Assembly (NCBI RefSeq): GCF_001541345.2
Contig: NZ_LMVL02000001.1
Span: forward strand, 1-64,000
Origin: Gillisella vitis
GTDB lineage: Bacteria > Pseudomonadota > Alphaproteobacteria > Rhizobiales > Rhizobiaceae
Length of the DNA: 64,000 bases
Direction: 5' to 3'
Made by a program: the position numbers and the translations under genes. Under the pieces are notes generated by a model, which saw only the letters and a program-made list of their open reading frames with translations, had not been told where the DNA came from and searched no databases. Every line of letters starts with the position of its first letter. Within the stretch, counting starts at the first letter, position 1. Positions 14,951 to 23,708 of this stretch are shown in pieces.

Positions 14951-16093
14951 ATGCGCAAGGTTTTGCCAGTTCTTTTGATTGCGATTTTGTCGAGCTGTGC
15001 AAAACCATCGGATGGACCAAGTGCTGGGGCCATCCGGTCTGCGACGTTCCCGGGCAGTTCAAGCAAGGTGCCGGTGATCGAGCTTTCCAAGGCACCAGCG
15101 GTCACGGCTGCGGCACCGCAGTCCGGTTATTCAGCCTCAGAACCGGGTTTGTCAGTGCTTCGCGGCGCTTATAATCAACAAAGACTGCGACCAGGCGATG
15201 TGTTTGACGTGACCTTGCTGGACACCGGCGAAGAAGGTTTGTTTTCCTCCACCCATAGTAGTACCCTTAATCTTGGTCGCTTCACTGTCGATCCTCAAGG
15301 CAGTGTCACCATGCCTTTCGTTGGCAAGCAGCGGGTGACGGATTCCACCCCGGAAGGCCTACAAAATCGTATCGTCCAGGGTATGAAAGGCTCGGCGGTT
15401 AACCCACAGGCTGTCGTGACGGTTGTGGACAAACCGTCCAGCGCCGTTCTGGTCAGCGGTGGTGTCAAGACCCCCGGAAAAGTGGCGCTGACAGCGCGGC
15501 GTGAGCGGGTTCTGGATATCATTTCGCAGTCAGGCGGGGCGTCTGTCGCGCCGCAGGCCGCCAAGGTTACCGTCGTGCGTGGTCGTGAACGTGCGACCAC
15601 GACGCTGGATCGGGTGATGAGCGATGAAAAGCAGAATATCGTCCTGCTGCCCGGCGACCAGGTGATCGTTGATGGCGAACCGGCCAGCTATACGGCCCTC
15701 GGTGCCTTCAAAAGCACGGGTGAATTCCAGTTTGAGTCCGGTAAGCTCACCCTGGCTCAGGCGGTTGGCCGGGCTGGCGGATTGCTGGATGACCGGGCTG
15801 ATGCCCGCAATGTCTACGTGTTCCGCAACCAGTTGATCCAGGTTCCGGCATCGACGATAACGGCAAGTGGCGCCAAGGGACCGGTCACCATGACCACCAG
15901 CAGCAAGCCGGTGATCTACCATGTCAATATGAAGGACGCCTCCAGCATCATGCTGATGCAGCTGTTCCAGATGCAGAAGGGCGATGTGCTCTATGCCAGC
16001 AATTCGGGCATGGTTGATGCCGCCAAGTTGCTGACCGTTTACCAGAAAGTGCCGTCAACATCGGCGGCACCGCTCCCCGGCTCATCCAATTGA
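14951..16093 (+). CDS. Wza/GumB-type polysaccharide export outer-membrane lipoprotein
   Basis: The 380-aa protein starts at MRKVLPVLLIAILSSC, a lipoprotein signal peptide with lipobox LSSC; GGAG lies seven bases upstream. The poly-export domain (RLRPGDVFDVTLLD ... VDPQGSVTMPFVGK) and SLBB-type repeats (VLVSGGVKTPGKVAL, then GEFQFESGKLTLAQAVGRAGGL) follow. These proteins form the outer-membrane channel for capsule or exopolysaccharide. No polymerase, co-polymerase or glycosyltransferase gene is next to it, so it is an orphan here. It is convergent with the T6SS operon. Confidence 0.85.
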   Translation: MRKVLPVLLIAILSSCAKPSDGPSAGAIRSATFPGSSSKVPVIELSKAPAVTAAAPQSGYSASEPGLSVLRGAYNQQRLRPGDVFDVTLLDTGEEGLFSSTHSSTLNLGRFTVDPQGSVTMPFVGKQRVTDSTPEGLQNRIVQGMKGSAVNPQAVVTVVDKPSSAVLVSGGVKTPGKVALTARRERVLDIISQSGGASVAPQAAKVTVVRGRERATTTLDRVMSDEKQNIVLLPGDQVIVDGEPASYTALGAFKSTGEFQFESGKLTLAQAVGRAGGLLDDRADARNVYVFRNQLIQVPASTITASGAKGPVTMTTSSKPVIYHVNMKDASSIMLMQLFQMQKGDVLYASNSGMVDAAKLLTVYQKVPSTSAAPLPGSSN

Positions 16094-16161
16094 GCCTTAT
16101 AAGCTGAACCAACGGCCTGCTGGTTCTGTGATTGAAAATGACCGTCTAAATTCCGGTCTTG

Positions 16162-16194
16162 GACATCTCAAATTCCTGGTGGATTTGAGATGTC
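16162..16194. terminator. Bidirectional hairpin between convergent genes
   Basis: GACATCTCAAAT (16162-16173) and ATTTGAGATGTC (16183-16194) form a perfect 12-bp stem with a 9-nt loop, between the lipoprotein gene and the end of the T6SS operon. There is no clear T-run on either side, so termination is inferred from strength and position. Confidence 0.55.
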
Positions 16195-16236
16195 TTCAAT
16201 GCTTTGAGATCGCGCGAGCGTTGTTACGCTTTGACA

Positions 16237-17142
16237 TCATGCCTTTGCCCTTATCTGCGACAGTTTCTCTAGGGCTTGTTTGACAGTCCTGGGTCTGTTG
16301 GCAGGATCGACGCTACAGAGGTGCTCCGCGAGCTGCGCAAGATCGAAGTTCTGTCCTTGCGGCGCGGTGCCGAGCATACGCAAAAGCACGCGGCCTGCGC
16401 TGTAGAGATCCATCGCCGCCGATGCGTTGCTGGAAGCACTTTGTTCCGGGGCGCAATAGTCCGGGGAGCCCGCCTCTGCAAGCCCGAGATCGGCCCAGCT
16501 GGCACCGCATTCTATGGTCAAGCCAAAGTCGGCTAATCTTGCTATCCGCCGCTGTGGATCGAGAATGATATTGCTGGGGGTAACATCACCGTGGACAAGG
16601 CCACGGTTATGCAAAGCCTCAAGTGCGGTCAGCAGATCATGCAGAATTTGGGCTACGTCTAGTTCGGTTTCGTCGTCCTTCTCCAGCCTTTCTCGCAGCG
16701 AATACCCAGCCCAGGGTTGGATGATGCCTGGGCTGCCATCAGCCAGTCGCAACAGCATTGAGGTGCCGACCAGACTGGGATGGTCCAAGTTGAGGCCGAT
16801 CCGGGCTTCACGGATCAGCAGTTCTGCCTGGCTGGCTGACGAAGCCCCATCTGTGGTCAGTGTTTTCAGGACATAAGCGGTTCCGAGATCCCGGTGCTGT
16901 AGTTTCAGAACGCGGCTATAGCGTCCCTCGTAAAGCAGGGTTTCGACGGCAAATGTTCCTGCAATGAAGGTGGGGTCCGAGGGAGCCAATGTTTCGGCGC
17001 GCCGGTCGAGGGCGTTTCTCAACTGATCGATCAGCAGTCGCTGTTCCCCGTCAGTATGGTGTGTCCCACTATCCCCACGCACAGCTTGCATCAGGTCAGA
17101 GAAACAGGCGGCGACGTCGTTGAAACCGTCAGGCAGAGGCAT
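16237..17142 (-). CDS. ppkA: T6SS serine/threonine protein kinase PpkA/TagE (ImpN)
   Basis: The 301-aa protein kinase has a glycine-rich-loop remnant (EGRYSRVLKL), the ATP-binding Lys in AYVLKTL, the catalytic loop HGDVTPSNIIL and LADFGL. The usual HRD is HGD, so it is a non-RD type kinase. No membrane segment is seen, unlike the longer PpkA of Pseudomonas. In Agrobacterium this kinase phosphorylates TssL, which recruits Fha and switches secretion on. It is the last gene of the operon and overlaps the phosphatase gene by 14 bp. Confidence 0.85.
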   Translation of the reverse strand: MPLPDGFNDVAACFSDLMQAVRGDSGTHHTDGEQRLLIDQLRNALDRRAETLAPSDPTFIAGTFAVETLLYEGRYSRVLKLQHRDLGTAYVLKTLTTDGASSASQAELLIREARIGLNLDHPSLVGTSMLLRLADGSPGIIQPWAGYSLRERLEKDDETELDVAQILHDLLTALEALHNRGLVHGDVTPSNIILDPQRRIARLADFGLTIECGASWADLGLAEAGSPDYCAPEQSASSNASAAMDLYSAGRVLLRMLGTAPQGQNFDLAQLAEHLCSVDPANRPRTVKQALEKLSQIRAKA

Positions 17143-18580
17143 CGGTACGCGCCAGGCTCACGACGATAGCGCTTACATTTTCGCGCACATTGGCAATCAA
17201 AGCCTCCTGAACCAGCCGTTCGGCACTTTCGGTATCGGTGCATTGGTGCAGAATTTCCGCAACGGTTCGCTCCGTCAGGACCTGGATCAGCGGAAAACTG
17301 CATAACAACAGACGATCGCCTGGTAATATGTCGGTGGTCAGCGTTTCCGGCAAGAATTGCTGATCCAATCCAACCCCGCGACGCAGTCGTTTTTGCAGGC
17401 CGATGGCAATATGGTCGCGGGTCAGCGGTACCATTGTGCCGTCACGCAACAGATAGGCCCGGGCATCCCCCGCCCACACCAGCAGAAGTTGATCATTCAC
17501 CAAAGCTGCAACAACAATGCTGGCGGCGGGAGCAGTTCCGTCTGTGCGTTGCGTGCGGGCTTGCAACAGGCTGTTGGCCCGGCCAAGTTTGCCTTTGATT
17601 TCCTGCAACATTGTATCCAGATCGGCGGTCTCACCGATTTCGGCCAGCTGGCCCGCAGTATAGCGTGCGGCTTCCTGCGACGCGGTGTCGTCGCCAACAC
17701 CATCGGCAATGGCGAAAATCCTTGGTTTTTCGCAGATGAATAGCCCGTCAGCATTGATCGAAAACCGCGTACCGGCATGGGTGGCGTAACTATACCGTAG
17801 TCCTGCTGCTTGGGGCTCAGCTGCTTGTTGGTCTCTGGGCGGCTTATCCGGGCTTGGAGCAGCCCGTTGAGGCGCAGGTCTTGCCTCGGCTTTTATCGGG
17901 ACTGACCCTGGGGCACGGGATGATGCAGGGGCGGTCGTGTCTTGTGTTCGGGAGATAAGACCCGCGCTTTGCCGGAAAAGCCGCAGAAAGTCCTCGGCTT
18001 TCATCTGGTTTGAAAAGCGAAGTCCTTGCGGTTTTGAGGTTTGTGGGTCGATATACCACCAGAGCGCAGTGCCATCCTTGCTGGCTGAGGCGGTTCCTTC
18101 TTCCTCCTGGGGACGCGGCATACGCATGCGCTTTAAGGTGTCAGTGAAGCGGTTGATGTCAAATTCCCGCGTCATCGTCGATTCAGCCAGGCCTTCGGCG
18201 GCCATGAACCAGGTGTGGTCCAGAAACAGCGTGCGGGGGTGATGGGTGAAGCGGTGCATCTGCGCCATGATGATCAGCGGAAAACTGCGACCGACCCGAT
18301 CACGGCTGGCCAGCATGACACCCGCATGCGCCACCTGGCCCCAGACGCCTTTTTCGACGATGAACCGCCAAGGAGGGGAGGCGTTGAACAGCTCCGGCCA
18401 GGCCGCGCCGAATTCCTGTTCACAGGCATGCAGGCCGCCACGGATCCAGCCGTCGAGCGTGGCGACCATTTCCCGTTCCAGGCCTTCCGAGAGGAAATCC
18501 CCATGGCTTGGTAATTTGCCGAAAAACCCGATCCGGTCCTGACCGGCGGGCTTTTCTGTCTGGGCAGGTCGCAATGCCAT
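17129..18580 (-). CDS. tagF: TagF-PppA fusion: T6SS repressor and PP2C phosphatase (ImpM)
   Basis: The 483-aa protein joins two post-translational regulators. Residues about 15-180 are the TagF/ImpM domain (GFFGKLPSHGDFL). A Pro/Ala-rich linker lies at about 205-255. Residues about 260-480 are a PP2C phosphatase with FAIADGVGDD, VWAGDARAYLLRDG and ENVSAIVV. The usual DN of that last motif is EN. The fusion is the known arrangement in Agrobacterium, where both parts hold the secretion system off until the kinase acts. The start ATG follows AGGAAGAGG. Confidence 0.9.
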   Translation of the reverse strand: MALRPAQTEKPAGQDRIGFFGKLPSHGDFLSEGLEREMVATLDGWIRGGLHACEQEFGAAWPELFNASPPWRFIVEKGVWGQVAHAGVMLASRDRVGRSFPLIIMAQMHRFTHHPRTLFLDHTWFMAAEGLAESTMTREFDINRFTDTLKRMRMPRPQEEEGTASASKDGTALWWYIDPQTSKPQGLRFSNQMKAEDFLRLFRQSAGLISRTQDTTAPASSRAPGSVPIKAEARPAPQRAAPSPDKPPRDQQAAEPQAAGLRYSYATHAGTRFSINADGLFICEKPRIFAIADGVGDDTASQEAARYTAGQLAEIGETADLDTMLQEIKGKLGRANSLLQARTQRTDGTAPAASIVVAALVNDQLLLVWAGDARAYLLRDGTMVPLTRDHIAIGLQKRLRRGVGLDQQFLPETLTTDILPGDRLLLCSFPLIQVLTERTVAEILHQCTDTESAERLVQEALIANVRENVSAIVVSLARTDASA

Positions 18581-18644
18581 GGCTTGCCTCTTCCTCAGGA
18601 TGCATCCCGGCGGTGTGATCCGGGGTGCTTTTGACAGGGAGGTA

Positions 18645-18669
18645 GGACCCGGCCCATCAAACCGGGCCC
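18645..18669 (-). repeat. Hairpin between tssM and tagF-pppA
   Basis: GGACCCGG (18645-18652) pairs with CCGGGCCC (18662-18669), with one G-U pair and a 9-nt loop. It sits in the 101-bp gap after the tssM stop, the largest gap in this part of the operon. No T-run follows, so it is more likely an mRNA-stability or attenuation element than a full terminator. Confidence 0.4.
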
Positions 18670-18681
18670 TACGATTGCGGA

Positions 18682-21600
18682 TCAGAACTGGGTCGGGCAG
18701 GTGAATTCGGACAGCGCCTTCAGCCTGAAGGCATTCAACACCGAACCGAACTGCACATCGAATTCCGCCACCTGGTTATCGTTGGTGAATTTCGCCCGGA
18801 ACAGATCGTCGCCTTGGTTTTGGATATTTGCATCGTCAAACAGGCGGAAAGGCGACCAGTCGCCATTTTCTGTTTTTGCCTGTTGCCAGCCGCCCGGTTG
18901 GAAGGCGATGCGTGACATGCTGGCGGCATCCTTCGATGGCCAGGTTATGGTTTTCGCCTGGACCGGGCCGTGGAAATATACCACCCGTTCGCCCTGGATT
19001 TCCAGCATCACCGCCGTCGAGGTCTCGCCAAGCGACACCGGCTTGACATTGATGGCAATCGCTGGTGCCTCGCTGCCATTCGGGAAGAAGGCGCGGAAGA
19101 TCTGGTCGGCCCTTTCAAACTCGGCAATACCCTCGCTGGGAATACCTGCCGCGCCGAAGGTGCCTTTCCAGCCCCAAGGCGAGATCGACTGATCGACAAA
19201 GGGCTCCATCCTTTGCTTGAAGAAGGTCTGGAACAGGCCCTTCGGTCCAAAAAGCCGGATGAAGTCGTTCATGGCGACATCGCGGCTGGAAGCGCGGTCG
19301 AAGGGATAGCGGCCCGTGACGATGGAGCTGCACAGGCCTGCCCCTTCGCTCGACCACAGGTCGCCAATCCGGCTGCGGGCCGATTTGACGGCGAGTGAGC
19401 CGGTATCGGCGGCAAGTCCGGCCATCCAGCCATCCAGCGGTCCCGGCAGACGGCGGGCATCCTGAAGCAGGTCCTGGTTGGCCCGTGTCAACTGGCTATC
19501 CACATCGAACACTTTCGCCACCTCGGCCGAGGATGTAACCGAGCGGGCGAGCTGGTCATGAAGGGCGGTGATAACAGGCAATATCGCCTCGACCTGAGAG
19601 GCGGGCTTGTCCTGTTTGTCTGTTGTAGCCTTGCGGTTATCGTCTGCGGCAGGCGTATCCAGCGCCTCGCGCAAGCGGCTATAGGGATCGGGTGCGGCCA
19701 TGGAGGATGCCAGCATGGCAGCCACCGTATCACCGCTTGCCGATGACACCAGCGTGGTCATTCCCGCTGTATCGCCCTTCGGGCGCAAGTCGGTCGCATC
19801 GGCAATCGAGCGGGCGGCCTGGGCGACGATATTGCGATCGTTGGAAAGGATGCGCGTGGTTTCGACCGCATCGCCCAGATTTTGCGACGGTCGGACGGCC
19901 AGATCTCCCAGCACGGACGCCCAGCGCTGTTCAAGCCGGTCATAATAGATCTGCAAGGCCGCCTGGGCTACCGATTCCAGCGTCTGGCCGCGCAATTGCG
20001 CATTGGAGCCGCGCACCCATTCTTCTTGCAGCGCTTCGCGGGCTGCATCGGCAATATGTGGCAGGACGACGCTGCGGTAGCCAGTCGCGGTAAACAATCC
20101 CTCGACCCCTTCCGTCAGCAGCGCGCCGGACTTGCGGATGAAGGCTTTTTCACCCAGCGCGCCAAAGGCAAGCGATGGCTGCCACGGCATCAGTGCCTGA
20201 GCTTGTTTCGATCCGGCCAGGATGTCGAAAGCACGTTCGGCAACGGTCTGATTGCGGATGGTGTCGCGGGCCTTTTCAATAAGCCGCTTGTCGATTTCGA
20301 CTGGCGGCAATACGCCGGCTGCCATGGCACTGGCATGCTGGATCAATGCTCTGCGGGCCGCTGTCCGGCCTTCGCCCGGATAAAGGGCGTTAAACATCTG
20401 GGTTGCCTGGGCGGAGACGAATTCCCGGTCAAGCCGCCCCAATCCGCCGAGCATTTCATAGAGTTTCAGCGCATTGAAGGTTCGCGTTACATCGCTTTCA
20501 CCGGTCAGGTCCTTTTGCAATTGCACCAGCATACGGGGTAGTAAAAGGCTGTTCAGCGCACGTTGATAGGCGTCGCGCTGGCGACCGGCAATCTTGTCGC
20601 GCTGGCTAAGGCCAAAACTCGCTGCCCAGACATAGCGGGTGTCAAAGCCGGTGGGGACCGCACGCAGATTGTCCAGCGCAGGCAGGACGCGCAGAAAATC
20701 GGCATCCGACACATTGCGCACCGGCACATCCTGGATCAGCTTGTCATAGGCGTTCAGATGCTCTTCGGCCTGGGCAAGGGCTGCCCGATTCTGGAAAAAC
20801 GTCATGGTCCACCCGGCAAACACAATGACCACCGCCGCCACCGCCAGACCCCAGACGGCCTGGCGCAGCAGGACTTGGCGAGAGGAAAGGCGTTTGTCAC
20901 GGGCAACCAGGGCTGCCTCGTTGAAAATCACCTCACTGAACAGCTTTGGCAGGAAATAGCTGCGCCGCGCTCGGTTGGCATTGGTGCGGGACAAGGATTC
21001 GTCCGGCTGGGTGGCGGAGACGAAATAAATGCCACGGATCAGCGGCGCCTCAACCAGTGAAGAGCCGGTGCAAAGTTCGCTGATCGCCTCACCGAGCTTC
21101 TCCTGCAAACTGGCCAGCTCGGCTGGAAAGCGGAAAATCCGGCCACGGATATCAGCACTTTGTTCCTGTTGCAGCCGCTCGATCAACATGGCATCGACAC
21201 GCTGTTGCAACAAAGCGAATTCCTCGGCAAAACGCTCCGGCAATGTCTTTGCGCCGTAGCTTTCCTCCAGGCCGAAGGTCGTGCCCCAGACCTGTTCGCG
21301 GTCGCTTTTGTTGAAACTATCGTAGAATTCCACGAAACCGGTCAGAAGATCGGCCTTGGTCAGCAGGATATAGACAGGAACGCGGGCGCCGAGATGGTCG
21401 TCCAGTTCGGCCAGCCGCTTGCGGATCGCCCGCAATTCTTCGCGCTGGGCTTCCGGGTCGCGGGTCAACAGGTCGCCGATGGAAAGTGTGAGAAGCGCGC
21501 CATTGACCGGCTGCGAACGGCGATAACGGCGAAGCAGGCCAAGAAACCCTTCCCATCCGGCTTTCGATGATCCATCGAGGTCATCCTGGGTCGTATAGCG

Positions 21601-22176
21601 ACCGGCGGTGTCGATCATGATCGCCTGATCGGCAAACCACCAATTGCAATTGCGCGTGCCACCGATGCCCTTGACGGCATCGCTGCCAAGCGCGTCGCCA
21701 AGCGGAAATTGCAGGCCGGAATTGGTCAGCGCCGTGGTCTTGCCGGAGCCGGGCGCCCCGAAAATCACATACCATGGCAGTTCATAGATATAGCCGAAGC
21801 GCTTTTTGGTAATCCGCCGCAGCAGGGCCAGCGCTTCTTTCAGCCGATTGCTGATTTCGCTGACTTCGGCCTGCTGATTGGCCAGCGCCTGCGCCTCGAT
21901 ACTATCGACCAGTTCCTTGTCCTGGCGCTTGGCGCGCACCATGGTGATGATCATATAGGCGGCCCAGATGGCGAAGATCACCACCATGGTCCAGATGCGG
22001 GCGGAAACGCTGGCGAGCGGCTTGAAACTGCCGAAGGCAGCCAGATAGCCGTAGAACCAGATCAACACGCAAAGGGCGATGACCCAGATCAGCGAGATAA
22101 AGCGCCGCCCCACGACACCCGCGTAGGAATCGACATAGGAGCGTATGGTGTAAAACCAGCTGAGTGGATTGATCAC
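18682..22176 (-). CDS. tssM: T6SS inner-membrane ATPase-like protein TssM (IcmF, ImpL)
   Basis: TssM is a 1164-aa membrane-complex protein. Two membrane segments near residues 30-50 and 62-80 are followed by a cytoplasmic NTPase domain with Walker A GAPGSGKTT (140-148) and DTAGRY. A third membrane segment is near 445-465, then a large periplasmic part. The intact Walker A fits the Agrobacterium TssM, which binds and hydrolyses ATP to bring Hcp to TssL. The start codon is GTG, sharing GTGA with the TssL stop. Because tssJ is absent here, the outer-membrane partner is unclear. Confidence 0.92.
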   Translation of the reverse strand: MINPLSWFYTIRSYVDSYAGVVGRRFISLIWVIALCVLIWFYGYLAAFGSFKPLASVSARIWTMVVIFAIWAAYMIITMVRAKRQDKELVDSIEAQALANQQAEVSEISNRLKEALALLRRITKKRFGYIYELPWYVIFGAPGSGKTTALTNSGLQFPLGDALGSDAVKGIGGTRNCNWWFADQAIMIDTAGRYTTQDDLDGSSKAGWEGFLGLLRRYRRSQPVNGALLTLSIGDLLTRDPEAQREELRAIRKRLAELDDHLGARVPVYILLTKADLLTGFVEFYDSFNKSDREQVWGTTFGLEESYGAKTLPERFAEEFALLQQRVDAMLIERLQQEQSADIRGRIFRFPAELASLQEKLGEAISELCTGSSLVEAPLIRGIYFVSATQPDESLSRTNANRARRSYFLPKLFSEVIFNEAALVARDKRLSSRQVLLRQAVWGLAVAAVVIVFAGWTMTFFQNRAALAQAEEHLNAYDKLIQDVPVRNVSDADFLRVLPALDNLRAVPTGFDTRYVWAASFGLSQRDKIAGRQRDAYQRALNSLLLPRMLVQLQKDLTGESDVTRTFNALKLYEMLGGLGRLDREFVSAQATQMFNALYPGEGRTAARRALIQHASAMAAGVLPPVEIDKRLIEKARDTIRNQTVAERAFDILAGSKQAQALMPWQPSLAFGALGEKAFIRKSGALLTEGVEGLFTATGYRSVVLPHIADAAREALQEEWVRGSNAQLRGQTLESVAQAALQIYYDRLEQRWASVLGDLAVRPSQNLGDAVETTRILSNDRNIVAQAARSIADATDLRPKGDTAGMTTLVSSASGDTVAAMLASSMAAPDPYSRLREALDTPAADDNRKATTDKQDKPASQVEAILPVITALHDQLARSVTSSAEVAKVFDVDSQLTRANQDLLQDARRLPGPLDGWMAGLAADTGSLAVKSARSRIGDLWSSEGAGLCSSIVTGRYPFDRASSRDVAMNDFIRLFGPKGLFQTFFKQRMEPFVDQSISPWGWKGTFGAAGIPSEGIAEFERADQIFRAFFPNGSEAPAIAINVKPVSLGETSTAVMLEIQGERVVYFHGPVQAKTITWPSKDAASMSRIAFQPGGWQQAKTENGDWSPFRLFDDANIQNQGDDLFRAKFTNDNQVAEFDVQFGSVLNAFRLKALSEFTCPTQF

Positions 22177-23708
22177 GGCTTGGCCCCCTGCTGCGTCTTT
22201 ATACTTGTGTTCGGCACTTGGTTGTTTTGACCGTTGTCGATGCTTTCGACGGGTGGGGTGAGGATGCCGGCATCGGTGATCTTTTCGTCGGGATTGGTCA
22301 GAACAAGGATTTCCGTGCGCCGGTTCATTTCCTTGCCCTCGGGCGTATCATTGCTTGCAATCGGATCGCTGTCAGCACGGCCTTCGGTCAGAATGGCATC
22401 CGGTCCGGTAAAGCTGGAAAGGATTTCGCCCACTGCCTTGGCTCGGGCCTCCGACAGGTGCCAGTTGGATGGAAACTGCACGGTCTTGATCGGCACATTA
22501 TCGGTATAACCGATCACCACCGCCCGGAATTTTTCTGCCGCCAGCGCGCCGCCGATGCGTTGCAGCAGATCGCGGAACTGGCCCTTCACGTCGGCGCTGC
22601 CGGTGTCGAACAGGCCGGAATTGTTGATACGAACGCGCAACCGTCCATTGGCATCCGACAGCGAGACCAGCTTCTTTTCGACTTCCGGCTGAAGGAAGGT
22701 AATGAGGTTTTTCAGGCGGCTTGGCGGCGGCGGTTCCGGGGTCTTGACCGGCTGCGGTTCCGGTTCTTGTGGTGTAACCGTCGGCTGGGGCTGCGGTTCC
22801 GGCACGGGAACCGTGATCATCACGCCCGGTGCCTCATGCGGACCAAGCCCGGCCAGCCGCTCAAAAGTCCGGTCGGAACTGTCGTTCAGGGTCAAGGTGA
22901 AAAACAGGTAGCCAAGGCCAAGTGCCAGGGCCAGCAGCGACAGGACGGTCCACAGCGCTGCCATGGTGCGAAGCGGTTTGTGGCGGGCATGGACGCCCTG
23001 CCAATGCGGTGAAAGCTCCCGTTCAAACACGCCATATTGGCCAAGCAGGGTTTTGTAGAGACTGTCGCGAATGCGGGAAAGCTCAAGCGGTCCCTTGGAG
23101 GAAACGCGGGTGCGGCCTTCGAACGCCAGTGACAGGGACAGGTAGATCAGCAGCAGCAGGTCTTTGGCAGACCCAGGCGACTGATGGAAGTGGTCGAGAA
23201 TATCGAACACCCGGTCGCCGCCCGTCACGTCATTGTGGAAGGTGGAGACCAGGCCCGAGCGCGCCCATCCGGCCCGTACGCCCCAAGGCGTAGACAGAAC
23301 CACATCGTCGATGGTGGCGCAGACGACATAGTGAGCGGCGCGCGCCCGTTCGGGGCTGATACGGGCGCTGGCGAGATCACGCTCATAGCGGTTGACCGCG
23401 TTGATGCAGACCTGGCGCAGTTCCTCGATATCCGGTTGCTCGGCGCGGTAGCGCAGCGCATGGGCAAGGTTGAGCAGCGGTGCGGCCGAGCGCACCAGCA
23501 CCGGCATTTCGCTGCTGCCGAAGCGGAAATTGTCGATCAGATGCGCAACAGGCATCCGAGCCCCATTATCGGTGGGAGCCGGTTGCGATGTTTCGCCGTC
23601 GAGCAGGTCGGCGACCTTGCGGGCGTTGTCGTCCTGGAGGCGTTTTTCCTCCGTGACTTCCACCACGGTCGGCAGATCCTGCCAGGAAGGAGGCCGTTCG
23701 TTGCTCAT
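22173..23708 (-). CDS. tssL: T6SS inner-membrane protein TssL with OmpA-like domain (ImpK)
   Basis: The 511-aa protein has an N-terminal cytoplasmic DotU domain (about 60-240), one membrane segment (about 249-270), a Pro-rich spacer (PEPQPQPTV...PEPPPP) and a C-terminal OmpA-like peptidoglycan-binding domain with VIGYTDNVP and NRRTEILV. The extended form is usual in this group. It is the target of PpkA in Agrobacterium. The start at 23708 shares ATGA with the TssK stop; the in-frame codon at 23723 lies within tssK. Confidence 0.92.
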   Translation of the reverse strand: MSNERPPSWQDLPTVVEVTEEKRLQDDNARKVADLLDGETSQPAPTDNGARMPVAHLIDNFRFGSSEMPVLVRSAAPLLNLAHALRYRAEQPDIEELRQVCINAVNRYERDLASARISPERARAAHYVVCATIDDVVLSTPWGVRAGWARSGLVSTFHNDVTGGDRVFDILDHFHQSPGSAKDLLLLIYLSLSLAFEGRTRVSSKGPLELSRIRDSLYKTLLGQYGVFERELSPHWQGVHARHKPLRTMAALWTVLSLLALALGLGYLFFTLTLNDSSDRTFERLAGLGPHEAPGVMITVPVPEPQPQPTVTPQEPEPQPVKTPEPPPPSRLKNLITFLQPEVEKKLVSLSDANGRLRVRINNSGLFDTGSADVKGQFRDLLQRIGGALAAEKFRAVVIGYTDNVPIKTVQFPSNWHLSEARAKAVGEILSSFTGPDAILTEGRADSDPIASNDTPEGKEMNRRTEILVLTNPDEKITDAGILTPPVESIDNGQNNQVPNTSIKTQQGAKP

